A stretch of 64,000 nucleotides of DNA, from assembly GCF_000152725.1 (NCBI RefSeq), contig NZ_CH724131.1, positions 2,391,167 to 2,455,166 of the forward strand, read 5' to 3'. The first letter of the stretch is position 1. Every line of letters starts with the position of its first letter. Source of the stretch: Pseudooceanicola batsensis HTCC2597 (lineage in GTDB: Bacteria; Pseudomonadota; Alphaproteobacteria; Rhodobacterales; Rhodobacteraceae). A program made the translations under genes and the position numbers. The notes beneath the pieces are model-generated. The model saw only the letters and a list, made by a program, of their open reading frames with translations, was not told the origin of the DNA and ran no database searches. Positions 25,388 to 35,852 of this stretch are shown here, one piece after another.

Positions 25388-25514
25388 GGGATTCGTCCGG
25401 AAACCTGCCGCGACACTGTCCCGCCCTCTGCCCGAGGTCAATCGTGAGGGCGCCCTTGCATTCCCCCGGCCCGCCCGCCTTTATGCCACCGTCCCGCACG
25501 GAAAAGGCACCGTC

Positions 25515-27005
25515 ATGCACGAAACCAACCACCTCTGCGGTCTGCTGGCCCGGCACGCCGTCCTCACCCCCGACCATGTCTTCGCCAGGCGCCCGGACCT
25601 GCCGGACATCACCTACCGGGCGCTTTTCGAGGGGGCCGAGCGCATGGCGCGGGCGCTTGCCGACCTCGGCCTGCAACCGGGTGATCGCGTGGCCGTCCAG
25701 GTCGACAAGAGCATCGAGGCGATCCAGCTCTATATCGGGACCGTGCTGGCCGGCGGCATCTTCCTGCCGCTGAACACCGCCTACACCGACCCCGAGGTCG
25801 CCTATTTCCTGGGCGACGCCACACCGCGGGTCGTGGTCTGCGACCCCGCGCGTCAAAGCGGCATCGCCGCGCTCACCCCGGCAAGCTGCCTCACGCTGGC
25901 CGCCGACGGCACCGGCACGTTGACCGAGGCCCTGCCCGCCGACCCCGGCTTCGAGGCCGTGCCGCGCGCCGAGACCGACCTTGCCGCGATCCTCTACACC
26001 TCCGGCACGACCGGACGGTCCAAGGGTGCGATGCTGAGCCACGGCAATCTCGCCTCGAATGCCGAAACCCTGCGCGAATACTGGCGGTTCACCCGCGACG
26101 ACGTGCTGATTCACGCCCTGCCGATCTTTCACACTCACGGACTTTTCGTGGCGACCAACGTGGCGCTTCTTGCCGGAGCCTCGACCGTGTTCCTGCCTAG
26201 GTTCGACCCCGACGCGATCCTGGACGCGATGCCCGGGGCCACGGCAATGATGGGCGTGCCGACCTTCTACACCCGGCTCTTGAACGACGACCGGCTTGCC
26301 CCGGAGCTGGCCGCGAACATGCGGCTCTTCATCTCGGGCTCGGCCCCGATGCTGGTCGACACGCACGAGAAATGGCTGGCGCGCACCGGGCACCGCGTCC
26401 TGGAACGATACGGCATGACGGAAACCAACATGTCGACCTCGAACCCCTATGAGGGCGAGCGCCGCATGGGCACGGTCGGCTTCCCCCTGCCCGGCGTCGA
26501 GCTGCGGATCATGCAGGACGGGGCCGAGGTTCCCGAAGGCGACATCGGCGTGATCGAGGTGCGCGGGCCGAACGTCTTCCAGGGCTATTGGCAGATGCCC
26601 GAGAAAACCGCCGAGGAACTGAAAGCGGACGGCTGGTTCATCACCGGCGACCTCGCCACCCGCGACGCCGAGGGCTACGTGACGATCGTCGGCCGCGCCA
26701 AGGACCTGATCATCTCGGGCGGGTTCAACGTCTATCCCAAGGAGATCGAAGAGATCGTCGACGACCTGCCTGGCGTGGTCGAAAGCGCCGTGATCGGCCT
26801 GCCCCACCCGGACTTCGGAGAGGCGGTCGTGGCCGTGGTCGTCGGCGACGTGACGGCAGAGGAGATCGGCGAGGCCCTCTCGGGCCGCTTGGCGAAGTTC
26901 AAGCAGCCGAAGCGGGTCTTCGTGGTGCCGGAACTGCCGCGCAACACCATGGGGAAGGTCCAGAAGAAGGCACTGCGGGACGAATATGCCGGGTTGTTTG
27001 CCTGA
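25515..27005 (+). CDS. matB: Malonyl-CoA synthetase (AMP-forming)
   Basis: A 496-residue ANL-superfamily enzyme forming malonyl-CoA from malonate, ATP and CoA. It has the P-loop YTSGTTGRSKGAMLSHGNL, the A5 motif YGMTETNMSTSNPYEGERR (in MatB the Thr/Met/Ser and Arg residues select malonate), A8 GWFITGDLATRD and the C-terminal lysine in NTMGKVQKKALR. Length and wording match MatB better than long-chain acyl-CoA ligases. The ATG at 25515 follows an AAAAGG. No malonate decarboxylase (MatA) or transporter is adjacent, so it may salvage free malonate. A 23-base element follows 49 bases after the stop. Confidence 0.85.
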   Translation: MHETNHLCGLLARHAVLTPDHVFARRPDLPDITYRALFEGAERMARALADLGLQPGDRVAVQVDKSIEAIQLYIGTVLAGGIFLPLNTAYTDPEVAYFLGDATPRVVVCDPARQSGIAALTPASCLTLAADGTGTLTEALPADPGFEAVPRAETDLAAILYTSGTTGRSKGAMLSHGNLASNAETLREYWRFTRDDVLIHALPIFHTHGLFVATNVALLAGASTVFLPRFDPDAILDAMPGATAMMGVPTFYTRLLNDDRLAPELAANMRLFISGSAPMLVDTHEKWLARTGHRVLERYGMTETNMSTSNPYEGERRMGTVGFPLPGVELRIMQDGAEVPEGDIGVIEVRGPNVFQGYWQMPEKTAEELKADGWFITGDLATRDAEGYVTIVGRAKDLIISGGFNVYPKEIEEIVDDLPGVVESAVIGLPHPDFGEAVVAVVVGDVTAEEIGEALSGRLAKFKQPKRVFVVPELPRNTMGKVQKKALRDEYAGLFA

Positions 27006-27054
27006 CCGGGCGGAGGGGCGCTGCCCCTCTTGCTCCTGCGGCGCAATTCACCCC

Positions 27055-27077
27055 GGAGTATTTTCGGCAAGATGAAG
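27055..27077 (+). repeat. 23-base 3'-end element, copy 2
   Basis: GGAGTATTTTCGGCAAGATG plus AAG. It starts 49 bases past the matB stop and runs in the same direction. It differs from copy 1 at 9045-9067 by a single base. It touches the end of the convergent radC gene, so it could help end the matB transcript. Confidence 0.6.
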
Positions 27078-27078
27078 A

Positions 27079-27834
27079 TCAAAGGTAGCCCTGCGCGCGG
27101 AAGCTGAACTCCGTGGCGCGCCCGATGACGAGGTGGTCGTGGACGGTGATGCCGAGCGCGTCGGCGGCCGCGGCGACCTGTGCGGTCATGTCGATATCGG
27201 CCGGGCTGGGCGTGGGGTCGCCCGAGGGATGATTATGCACGAGGATCAAAGCCGAGGCGTTCAGCTCCAGCGCGCGTTTGACGACCTCGCGCGGGTAGAC
27301 CGGCACATGATCGACCGTGCCCCTGGCCTGCGGCTCATCGGCGACAAGCACGTTCTTGCGGTCGAGGAACAGGATGCGGAACTGTTCGGTGTCGCGATGC
27401 GCCATCGCGGTCTGGCAATAGTCCAGCAGCGCCTGCCATGAGCTGAGGACAGGCCGGTTGATCACCCGGTCGCGCATCAGGCGCTGCGCCGCGGCCTCGA
27501 TCAGCTTGAGTTCCGCCACGAGGGACCGGCCGACACCGTCAATCCGCATGAGATCGGCCGGAGGCGCGCTGATCACCCTGTTGAACGACCCGAACCGGTC
27601 GAGCAGCGCGCGGCCCACGGGCTTCATGTCGCGTCGGGCATTGGCCCGGAAGAGCACCATTTCCAGCAGTTCGTAGTCCGGCATGGCATCCGCCCCCCCG
27701 TCGAGGAACCGGTCGCGCAGCCGCGCGCGGTGATCGGCGATGTAGGAGGGCCGTTTCGCCGGCTTGCCGGAGACCGGAGCCCCGGCCTGGAACAGCGGAA
27801 GAGCGGGCTCCTGAAGATGCGACGGGCGTGGCAT
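27079..27834 (-). CDS. radC: RadC family JAB/MPN-domain protein
   Basis: A 251-residue RadC homologue. The N-terminal helix-hairpin-helix region (about 55-110) includes MRIDGVGRSLVAELKLIE. The C-terminal JAB/MPN domain carries the full zinc-protease motif VHNHPSGDPTPSPAD with the upstream Glu (ELNASAL), so it may be an active metallo-isopeptidase-like enzyme. The true role of RadC is unknown; the old link to recombinational repair is disputed. ATG 27834 is used; a GTG at 27843 is also possible. A CtrA-type TTAA-N7-TTAA box lies 25 bases upstream. Confidence 0.88.
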   Translation of the reverse strand: MPRPSHLQEPALPLFQAGAPVSGKPAKRPSYIADHRARLRDRFLDGGADAMPDYELLEMVLFRANARRDMKPVGRALLDRFGSFNRVISAPPADLMRIDGVGRSLVAELKLIEAAAQRLMRDRVINRPVLSSWQALLDYCQTAMAHRDTEQFRILFLDRKNVLVADEPQARGTVDHVPVYPREVVKRALELNASALILVHNHPSGDPTPSPADIDMTAQVAAAADALGITVHDHLVIGRATEFSFRAQGYL

Positions 27835-27858
27835 GAGGGCCACTTTGCGGACCGGCGG

Positions 27859-27873
27859 TTAAGAACGGGTTAA
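27859..27873 (-). promoter_or_regulatory. CtrA-type binding box upstream of radC
   Basis: On the radC strand it reads TTAACCCGTTCTTAA followed by CC: two TTAA half-sites exactly 7 bases apart, both continuing as TTAACC. This fits the alphaproteobacterial CtrA consensus TTAA-N7-TTAA(C). It lies 25 bases upstream of the radC ATG. Confidence 0.6.
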
Positions 27874-27916
27874 ACCCGCGGAGAGGCTGGCGGGGCGCCT
27901 GTCGCCGCGCACCACC

Positions 27917-28013
27917 TCATCCTCGGGCTTGATCCGAGGCTCTCCGGTCTGTCGCCGTCGCGGTATGGCGTGGTCCGATGTGGCAGGAGATCCTCGGGTC
28001 GGGCCGAGGACGA
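27917..28013. repeat. Dispersed intergenic palindrome, long form
   Basis: TCATCCTCGGGCTTGATCC (from 27917) and its imperfect inverted partner ending near 28013 (GATCCTCGGGTCGGGCCGAG from 27989) flank about 50 bases. The arms can pair over roughly 20 bases with a few mismatches. It is related to the short element at 1135-1163. Position: the 219-base gap between dnaJ and radC. Confidence 0.55.
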
Positions 28014-28053
28014 CAGGGTGACGCGGACGAAGGGCGGATGGCACTGACGCCGA

Positions 28054-29199
28054 TCAGCCCTTCATCGAATCCCAGAACCCGCGCACCGACTTGAGGAAAT
28101 CCTTGTTTTCGGGGCTGTTTTCCTCGGACAGGTCGTTGAACTCCCGCAGAAGCTCCTTTTGCCGGGCGGTCAGGTTCACCGGCGTTTCAACCGCCAGTTC
28201 GATCATCATGTCGCCCGTGCCGCCACCGCGCAGCGCCGGCATGCCCTTGCTTCGCAGCCGCATCTGCCGTCCCGATTGCGACCCTTCGGGGATCTTGACC
28301 CGGGAGCGGCCGCCGTCGATCGTCGGCACCTCGATATCCCCGCCGAGCGCCGCCGTGGTCATCGATACCGGGACACGGCAGAAGAGGTTCGGCCCGTCGC
28401 GTTCGAAGATCTTGTGCGGCTCGACCTCGATGAAGATGTAGAGATCGCCCGCCGGACCGCCGCGCATCCCGGCCTCGCCCTCGCCGCCCAGGCGGATTCG
28501 GGTGCCGGTCTCGACCCCCGCGGGGATGTTCACCGACAGCGACCGGTCGCGTTCGACACGGCCCATGCCGCCACAGGCCTTGCAGGGGTTCTTGATGATC
28601 TGCCCGGCGCCGGAACAGGTCGGGCATGTCCGTTCGACGGTAAAGAATCCCTGCTGCGCCCGCACCTTGCCCATGCCCGAACAGGTCGGACAGGTGGCAG
28701 GTTCGGACCCGCCCTCGGCCCCCGAGCCGTCGCATTGCGTGCACTGCACCGAGGTCGGCACCTGGATGGTCTTCTGCAGGCCCTCGTAGGCATCCTCGAG
28801 CGAGACGCGCATGTTGTAACGCAGGTCCGACCCGCGGGTGGCGCGCTGCCGTGCCCCGCCGGGGCCGCGCTGACCCATGAAATCGCCGAAGAGGTCGTCG
28901 AACACGTCGGAGAAGGCCGAGGCGAAGTCGCCCTGGTTCGGCCCGCCGCGCCGCGCCCCGCCGCCCATGCCGCCTTCGAACGCCGCATGGCCGAACCGGT
29001 CATAGGCCGCCTTGCGGTCGGCATCCTTCAGGCAGTCGTAGGCTTCGTTGACTTCCTTGAACTGCTCTTCCGCCTTGGGGTTGTCGGCGTTGCGGTCGGG
29101 GTGAAGTTCCTTGGCCTTCTTGCGATAGGCCTTCTTGATCTCGTCCTCGCCGGCCCCCTTGGACAGCCCGAGAACGTCGTAATAGTCGCGTTTTGCCAT
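28054..29199 (-). CDS. dnaJ: Chaperone DnaJ
   Basis: A 381-residue type I J-protein, standard length. The J-domain (1-70) has HPDRN with the essential HPD. It is followed by a Gly/Phe-rich linker, the zinc domain with four CxxCxGxG repeats ([32 protein letters not shown]) and two C-terminal substrate-binding domains. It stimulates DnaK ATPase and delivers unfolded proteins. It lies 79 bases after dnaK on the same strand; a GC hairpin in that gap may adjust the DnaK:DnaJ ratio. The RpoH-type promoter upstream of dnaK should drive both. Confidence 0.97.
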   Translation of the reverse strand: MAKRDYYDVLGLSKGAGEDEIKKAYRKKAKELHPDRNADNPKAEEQFKEVNEAYDCLKDADRKAAYDRFGHAAFEGGMGGGARRGGPNQGDFASAFSDVFDDLFGDFMGQRGPGGARQRATRGSDLRYNMRVSLEDAYEGLQKTIQVPTSVQCTQCDGSGAEGGSEPATCPTCSGMGKVRAQQGFFTVERTCPTCSGAGQIIKNPCKACGGMGRVERDRSLSVNIPAGVETGTRIRLGGEGEAGMRGGPAGDLYIFIEVEPHKIFERDGPNLFCRVPVSMTTAALGGDIEVPTIDGGRSRVKIPEGSQSGRQMRLRSKGMPALRGGGTGDMMIELAVETPVNLTARQKELLREFNDLSEENSPENKDFLKSVRGFWDSMKG

Positions 29200-29227
29200 T
29201 CGGGTGGTCTCCCCTCAGGAACGATGC

Positions 29228-29257
29228 GGGCCGGCCCGCCCGAAGGTGGACCGGCCC
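29228..29257 (-). other. Hairpin between dnaK and dnaJ
   Basis: GGGCCGG and CCGGCCC, perfect 7-base arms with a 16-base loop, in the dnaK-dnaJ gap. It probably reduces or processes the downstream message. Confidence 0.45.
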
Positions 29258-29278
29258 CAGAGGTTCCAGCGCGCGGGA

Positions 29279-31189
<1,911 letters not shown>

Positions 31190-31297
31190 GATTTCAATCC
31201 CTTTCACTTAAGGCGATAGTTCCGGAGACGGACCCGGTACGGCATCCGCCACCGCCTGACAGGCGGCGGTCAGGAGCCTGTCCGCCGCGCTTCTGAG

Positions 31298-31329
31298 CGT
31301 ATATAGGAAGGGGTCCCCGGGGCTGCAAG
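31298..31329 (-). promoter_or_regulatory. Heat-shock (RpoH-type) promoter of dnaK-dnaJ
   Basis: On the minus strand CTTG (31326-31329), 18 bases, then CCTATATACG (31298-31307). This matches the alphaproteobacterial heat-shock consensus CTTG-N17/18-CYTATNTNNG at every fixed position. Transcription would start near 31291, giving a leader of about 100 bases before dnaK. Confidence 0.82.
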
Positions 31330-31464
31330 CGGCCTTGCACCGCGAGTTCCGCAAATTTCCACCGTTTTTGCAAACCGATCACAACGGCCGGTCCGCAGGC
31401 TCTTTCCAAGCGGCCCCTCGCCCCATATCGGTTGGGAAAGACCCCACCAGACCCGGTTTTCCAC

Positions 31465-32073
31465 ATGCCAGGACCCACCTTCCGCCTGCGCGGCTTCGAC
31501 ATCCACAAGACCTACCTCGACGAGGCGGCCCAGGCCGATCTGGTCGAGGCGCTGCGACCCGTGCTCAGGCAGGCGCCGCTCTTTTCCCCGACGACGCGGT
31601 TCGGAAAGAAGATGTCGGTGCGCATGACGAGCGCCGGAAAATACGGCTGGTATTCGGATGCGCGTGGCTATCGGTACGAACCCCGTCATCCCGACGGCCA
31701 GTCGTGGCCGCCGATTCCGCCACAGGTCCTGTCGGTCTGGCACGAACTGACGGGACTGGAGCGGGCGCCGGACTGCTGCCTGATCAACTACTATGGCGAG
31801 GGCGCGCGCATGGGGATGCATCAGGACCGGGACGAGGCGGATTTCACCTTCCCCGTGCTGTCGCTGTCGCTGGGCGACGATGGATTATTCCGCATCGGCA
31901 ACGAAGAACGCGGCGGAAGGACCGAGTCGTTCTGGCTGGAATCCGGCGATGCGGTGATCATGGGGGGCGCGGCTCGGCTGACCCATCACGGGGTGGACCG
32001 GATACGGTTCAATTCCTCGCGCCTGCTGCCGAAGGGCGGCCGGATCAACCTCACGTGCCGGGTGGTGGACTGA
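31465..32073 (+). CDS. alkB: Alpha-ketoglutarate-dependent DNA dealkylase AlkB
   Basis: A 202-residue Fe(II)/2-oxoglutarate dioxygenase that removes methyl groups from 1-methyladenine and 3-methylcytosine. The HxD metal motif is in MGMHQDRDE, the second His and the 2OG-binding Arg are in RLTHHGVDRIRFNSSRL, and the substrate-loop NYYGEGARM precedes them. Length fits E. coli AlkB (216). ATG 31465 is used; the frame is open 33 bases further up, but the conserved part begins after it. It is divergent from dnaK and converges, with a 6-base gap, on the SH3 gene. No ada gene is adjacent. Confidence 0.92.
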   Translation: MPGPTFRLRGFDIHKTYLDEAAQADLVEALRPVLRQAPLFSPTTRFGKKMSVRMTSAGKYGWYSDARGYRYEPRHPDGQSWPPIPPQVLSVWHELTGLERAPDCCLINYYGEGARMGMHQDRDEADFTFPVLSLSLGDDGLFRIGNEERGGRTESFWLESGDAVIMGGAARLTHHGVDRIRFNSSRLLPKGGRINLTCRVVD

Positions 32074-32079
32074 AGTGGC

Positions 32080-32697
32080 TCAGCGGGACGAGATCGTGCA
32101 GCAGCCCGAGATCATCTCTCTTTCGCCGTCGCTCCGCTCGATGAGGATATCCGCGGTCAGCCAGAAGGCCTTGTCGGACATGCCGTCGCTGCATGACTGC
32201 CGGGCGACGACCATCCGCGCCCGCATCCCGGCCCGGCCCATGACGACCCCGAACCGGTCCAGCCGACCGGAGGACCGGCCGCGCCATGTCTCGTCCATCG
32301 TCACGTCGATGCCGCCGGGTGTCTCGTAGCGCCAGCGCCCCGCGCCCTGGCCGAGCGACCAGAACGGCTCGGTCCCCAGGCAGCGGCGCACGGGCGGGAA
32401 ATCGCCGTCCTCCTGACCGTCCCGGCGCTCCAGATAGGTCAGCGAGGCCCAGCCGGATCGGCCGCCCGCATTGACCTGGCCCCATCCGCCGTCGTCGCTG
32501 ACGGCGCCTACCTCTACCCCGCGCCGGTCGGGCGCGAAGGTGCCCAGGATCTCGGCCCGGGCGTCGGGCTCGGCCCGGATGTTCAGCACATCGTCCCGGG
32601 CGACACCGACCACGTCGTAAAGCGCCGGAAAAGGCTCGGCCACCGCCACCGGACCGCCGGACAGGAAGAGGAGCACGACGAGAGCGCGCAGGATCAT
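32080..32697 (-). CDS. Secreted SH3-domain protein with a COG3650-like C-terminus
   Basis: A 205-residue exported protein of unknown function. A signal peptide (about 1-20, ending VAVAEP) is followed by a bacterial SH3 domain (about 27-90, VLNIRAEPDARAEILG and GWASLTYLE). The C-terminal part has RRCLGTEPFWSL and SCSDGMSDKAFW, patterns I associate with COG3650-type lipoprotein domains; its Cys residues may pair. It overlaps the KpsM-type permease stop by 4 bases (ATGA) and is likely co-transcribed with it, so an envelope or surface-polymer role is plausible but unproven. Confidence 0.7.
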   Translation of the reverse strand: MILRALVVLLFLSGGPVAVAEPFPALYDVVGVARDDVLNIRAEPDARAEILGTFAPDRRGVEVGAVSDDGGWGQVNAGGRSGWASLTYLERRDGQEDGDFPPVRRCLGTEPFWSLGQGAGRWRYETPGGIDVTMDETWRGRSSGRLDRFGVVMGRAGMRARMVVARQSCSDGMSDKAFWLTADILIERSDGEREMISGCCTISSR

Positions 32698-33515
32698 CGC
32701 TTTGCATCCCAGCTGAGCGAGGCGTGGCGACGGGTGTAGAATTCGCCCATCAGTCCGAGCATGCACAGCCCCACCCCCACAAGGAACGGATAGGCCAGCG
32801 AGGAATTGTGCGGCGTGTAGTTGAGGAACACATAGCCCCGGCACTGGTCGATGGCATGGAACAGCGGGTTCCAGTCGAACATGGCCACCATGTAGGCGGG
32901 CAGGGAATTCGCCACGAACATCTTGCCCGAGGCGATCATGTTGGCCCGCTGATAGATCTGCGAAAAGACCGAGACGAACTGTGGCGCCCAGGGCTTGATC
33001 GCCAGCAGCACCAGCCCGACGCCGATCCCGGTGAACCAGGCCAGCAGAAGCATCCCGAAGGCATAGACCGGCTGGTCGATGGTGATCGGCGTGAAGACGA
33101 CATGATAGACGAAGAGGATCAGGACGAGCGACAGCACCTGTATATATAGTGTCGAGAGAGCCGCCGCGCCGATCGTCACGGCCGTGTTCATCGGCGCGTG
33201 CTTCATCATCGCCGAGGTCGCGCCCTCGGAGCCGGTGATCGCGCCGAGCGTCTTCACATGCGTCATGTAGAGGAAGATGCCGGACATCAGGTAGAGCAGG
33301 AAATCGCCCCGGATCGCGTTCCGCCGCAGGCCCAGCAGTTCGAACATGGCGTAGAACGACAGGACGAAGATCACCGCCTGCAGCATGTTCAGCGCGATCG
33401 ACCACAGGGCATGGCGATGCGTCTTCCGGATCGAGTGGACCGCCGTGTGATAGATCAGCTCGGCGATCCCGATGGCGGATCCCACCTTCGAACGGTGCAC
33501 CCTCTGCTCAAACAT
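32694..33515 (-). CDS. ABC-2 type polysaccharide export permease (KpsM-like)
   Basis: A 273-residue membrane protein with about six membrane segments and a cytoplasmic N-terminus, typical of capsule/O-antigen ABC-2 exporters: YAMFELLGLRRNAIRGDFLLYL and the late WNPLFHAIDQCRGYVF segment are family-like. GGAG lies 13 bases before the ATG at 33515; a start at 33584 would add 23 residues. No ATPase partner (KpsT) is next to it in this window, unlike most such exporters. It faces away from the cysQ-glycosyltransferase genes and probably exports the polymer they help make (inference). Confidence 0.8.
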   Translation of the reverse strand: MFEQRVHRSKVGSAIGIAELIYHTAVHSIRKTHRHALWSIALNMLQAVIFVLSFYAMFELLGLRRNAIRGDFLLYLMSGIFLYMTHVKTLGAITGSEGATSAMMKHAPMNTAVTIGAAALSTLYIQVLSLVLILFVYHVVFTPITIDQPVYAFGMLLLAWFTGIGVGLVLLAIKPWAPQFVSVFSQIYQRANMIASGKMFVANSLPAYMVAMFDWNPLFHAIDQCRGYVFLNYTPHNSSLAYPFLVGVGLCMLGLMGEFYTRRHASLSWDAKR

Positions 33516-33648
33516 TCCGTCGCTCCGAAGGAGATTGCCCGGGACACGCAGGGAAGTCTTGCCGATCCCTTGCGGCTTCACCATAACGAACCGCGCCTCC
33601 CGAGGCAATTCTCGGCCCCCCGCGCGCACTGATCGGAGACGCATCGAA

Positions 33649-34446
33649 ATGGACTACGCAAAGCTCGAAACCGTCATGCGGCGCCTCGCACTCGAAGCCG
33701 GCGACCGGATCATGGAGATCTACAATTCCGACGATTTCGGGGTGAAGACCAAGTCCGATGCCAGCCCGGTCACCGAAGCGGACGAGGCCGCCGATGCGCT
33801 GATCTCGGCCGGCCTGCGCGAAGCCTTTCCCGACCTGCCGCTGATCACCGAGGAACAGGCCGCCACGCATTCCGAAAGCGCCAGCACCTTCCTCATCGTC
33901 GATCCGCTGGACGGCACCAAGGAGTTCGTCAACCGCCGCGGCGATTTCACCGTCAACATCGCGCTGGTCGAGGACGGCATTCCCACGCGAGGCGTCGTCT
34001 ACGCCCCGGCGCGGGACCGCATGTTCTATACCCGGACCGACGGCACCGCGGTCGAAGAGGCCGCCCCCTTCGACAGGGACGCGCCCGGGGCGCAGACCGA
34101 ACTGCGGGTCTCCGCGGCCGACAACGACGCGCTGATGATCGTCGCCTCCAAGTCGCACCGCGACCAGGCGACCGACGACTACATCGCGAAATATGCGGCG
34201 AAGGACATGACCAGCGCGGGATCTTCGCTCAAGTTCTGTCTGATCGCCAGCGGCGAGGCCGACCTCTATCCCCGCCTGGGCCGCACGATGGAGTGGGATA
34301 CCGCCGCCGGCCACGCCGTCGTCGCCGGCGCCGGCGGCCGGGTTCTGCATTTCGAGACGCTCGAGCCCCTGACCTACGGCAAGGAAGGGTTCGCCAACCC
34401 CTTCTTCATCGCCGCCTCGCCTTCGGTCACGCTCAAGCCGGCCTGA
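33649..34446 (+). CDS. cysQ: 3'(2'),5'-bisphosphate nucleotidase CysQ
   Basis: A 265-residue Mg-dependent phosphatase of the inositol monophosphatase fold. Metal motifs are EEQA, DPLDGTKEF (about residues 85-93) and EWDTAAGHAVV near the C-terminus. CysQ hydrolyses PAP, the by-product of PAPS-dependent sulfation, to AMP. It begins the plus-strand polysaccharide block, and a PAPS-type sulfotransferase is encoded at 41745-43166, so it may relieve PAP inhibition there as well as serve sulfate assimilation. GGAG precedes the ATG at 33649. The next gene starts 20 bases after the stop. Confidence 0.9.
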   Translation: MDYAKLETVMRRLALEAGDRIMEIYNSDDFGVKTKSDASPVTEADEAADALISAGLREAFPDLPLITEEQAATHSESASTFLIVDPLDGTKEFVNRRGDFTVNIALVEDGIPTRGVVYAPARDRMFYTRTDGTAVEEAAPFDRDAPGAQTELRVSAADNDALMIVASKSHRDQATDDYIAKYAAKDMTSAGSSLKFCLIASGEADLYPRLGRTMEWDTAAGHAVVAGAGGRVLHFETLEPLTYGKEGFANPFFIAASPSVTLKPA

Positions 34447-34466
34447 CCGCGGGGGGCGGACCGGCC

Positions 34467-35711
34467 ATGGACGACCCCACCGTCAGCGTCGTGGTTGTCA
34501 GCCGGGATCGCGGCCCCAGCCTGGAACTGACGCTGGTCGGACTGGCCCGGCAGTTGCACGACAATTACGAGATCGTGGTCGTCGCCGATGCGGCGGGCCT
34601 CGATGCGGTGCGGCGGCAAAAGCTCGGGCGCGAGATCAAGACCGTGCCCTTCGCCGATCCCAATATCTCGCTCGCCCGCAACCTCGGCACCGCGGTCGCC
34701 GCCGGCGAGGTGGTCGCCTTCATCGACGATGACGCCGTACCCGAGCCGACCTGGCTGCGCCACCTGACCGCGCCCTTCTCGGAACCCGATGTCGCCGCGG
34801 CGGGCGGCTTCGTCATCGGGCGCAACGGGATCTCGTTTCAGTGGAAGGCGCACAGCGTCGATCATACGGGCCAGGCTCGACCACTGGATGTCGACCCGGC
34901 GCGGGCCACCGCCCTCACCCCGCCTCCGGGACGGGCGGTCAAGACGGAAGGCACCAACATGGCCTTCCGCCGCTCTGTCCTGGCGCAGCTTGGCGGTTTC
35001 GACCCGGCCTACCGCTTTTACCTGGACGACACCGACCTGAACATGCGCCTCGCCCGGGCGCGCCATGTGACCGCCGTTGTTCCCATGGCGCAGGTGCATC
35101 ACAGCTTTGCCCCCTCGTCCCGGCGCCATGCCTCCCGCGCCCCCCGCGACCTGTTCGAGATCGGGGCGAGCCTGTCGGTCTTTCTGCGGCGCCACTGCCC
35201 CGAGGACGCGCGCGAGAAGGCGGTTACCGATTTCGTGGCGGGGCGCGACAGGGCGCTGATCTCGCACATGGTGGCGGGCCGGCTGGAGCCGCGCGACCTG
35301 CGCCGCCTGCGCGCCCGCCTCGCCGCGGGGATCGAGGCCGGCCGGTCCCGCACCCTGTACCCGCTGCCGGGGCTGCCGCATTCGAGCGAACCCTTCCTGC
35401 CGTTTCGCACCCGCGCCACCGGCCAGAGCATCACGCTGGCCGGGCGCCCCCTGTCGCGCCGGCGACTGCGGGCACAGGCTGCCGCACGCGCCGCCGGGGG
35501 CGCGACCGTATCGCTCTTCATCCTGTCGCCGACGGCGCTCTTTCACCGGGTGCGCATGACGCGCGACGGCGTCTGGGAACAGACCGGCGGGATCTGGGGC
35601 AGGGCACGGCGCGATGAACCGCTGGTGCGGGCCACCTCGTTCCGCCGGAGGCTCGCGCAGGAAATCGCCCGGATTGCCGCACTGCGGCAGCACAAAACTC
35701 CATCGAATTAA
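34467..35711 (+). CDS. Family 2 glycosyltransferase
   Basis: A 414-residue GT-A fold enzyme. The N-terminus VSVVVVSRDRGPSLELTLV is the nucleotide-binding strand; VAFIDDDAVPEPTWL holds the metal-binding acidic motif; RSVLAQLGGFDPAYRFYLDDTDLNMRLA in two parts is the acceptor-side ED/DD region of GT2 enzymes. A basic C-terminal 150 residues lacks an obvious domain. There is no membrane segment, so it is probably peripheral. It follows cysQ closely on the same strand. Its stop codon overlaps the CtrA-like box upstream of galU. Donor and acceptor are unknown. Confidence 0.85.
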   Translation: MDDPTVSVVVVSRDRGPSLELTLVGLARQLHDNYEIVVVADAAGLDAVRRQKLGREIKTVPFADPNISLARNLGTAVAAGEVVAFIDDDAVPEPTWLRHLTAPFSEPDVAAAGGFVIGRNGISFQWKAHSVDHTGQARPLDVDPARATALTPPPGRAVKTEGTNMAFRRSVLAQLGGFDPAYRFYLDDTDLNMRLARARHVTAVVPMAQVHHSFAPSSRRHASRAPRDLFEIGASLSVFLRRHCPEDAREKAVTDFVAGRDRALISHMVAGRLEPRDLRRLRARLAAGIEAGRSRTLYPLPGLPHSSEPFLPFRTRATGQSITLAGRPLSRRRLRAQAAARAAGGATVSLFILSPTALFHRVRMTRDGVWEQTGGIWGRARRDEPLVRATSFRRRLAQEIARIAALRQHKTPSN

Positions 35712-35722
35712 CGATGCGTTAA
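35708..35722. promoter_or_regulatory. CtrA-type binding box upstream of galU
   Basis: TTAACGATGCGTTAA is two TTAA half-sites exactly 7 bases apart, with a further TTAACC at 35725-35730. It is 131 bases upstream of galU and overlaps the stop of the preceding glycosyltransferase. It fits the consensus TTAA-N7-TTAA. Confidence 0.5.
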
Positions 35723-35733
35723 AATTAACCGAA

Positions 35734-35751
35734 CGGAAACGATGTTTTCCG
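35734..35751. promoter_or_regulatory. Inverted repeat in the galU leader
   Basis: CGGAAA and TTTCCG with a 6-base spacer, 12 bases after the CtrA-like box. It is a possible operator. The whole 141-base gap before galU is AT-richer than its surroundings and probably holds the galU promoter. Confidence 0.3.
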
Positions 35752-35852
35752 ACTGTGCGGGGTGATTCACTGGCCTATGTCTGCCATATTGCGCGCGGAG
35801 CGCTAGGATCCGATCAGGTCCGCAACTGCGTCACAGAGGTTGAGAGATAGGC

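Noticed and set aside
27079..27834. radC considered as part of an anti-phage or mobile element.
   Set aside because: Some RadC homologues travel with such elements, but here the neighbours are matB and dnaJ and base composition is unremarkable.
31402..31428. A heat-shock-like CTTTCC-N13-CCCCATAT on the plus strand upstream of alkB.
   Set aside because: The -35 lacks the CTTG core and the spacing is short. It is too weak to call next to the clear promoter on the other strand.
33516..33584. Longer N-terminus of the KpsM-type permease from 33584.
   Set aside because: The added 23 residues show no family similarity that I can see, and the ATG at 33515 has a good GGAG upstream.
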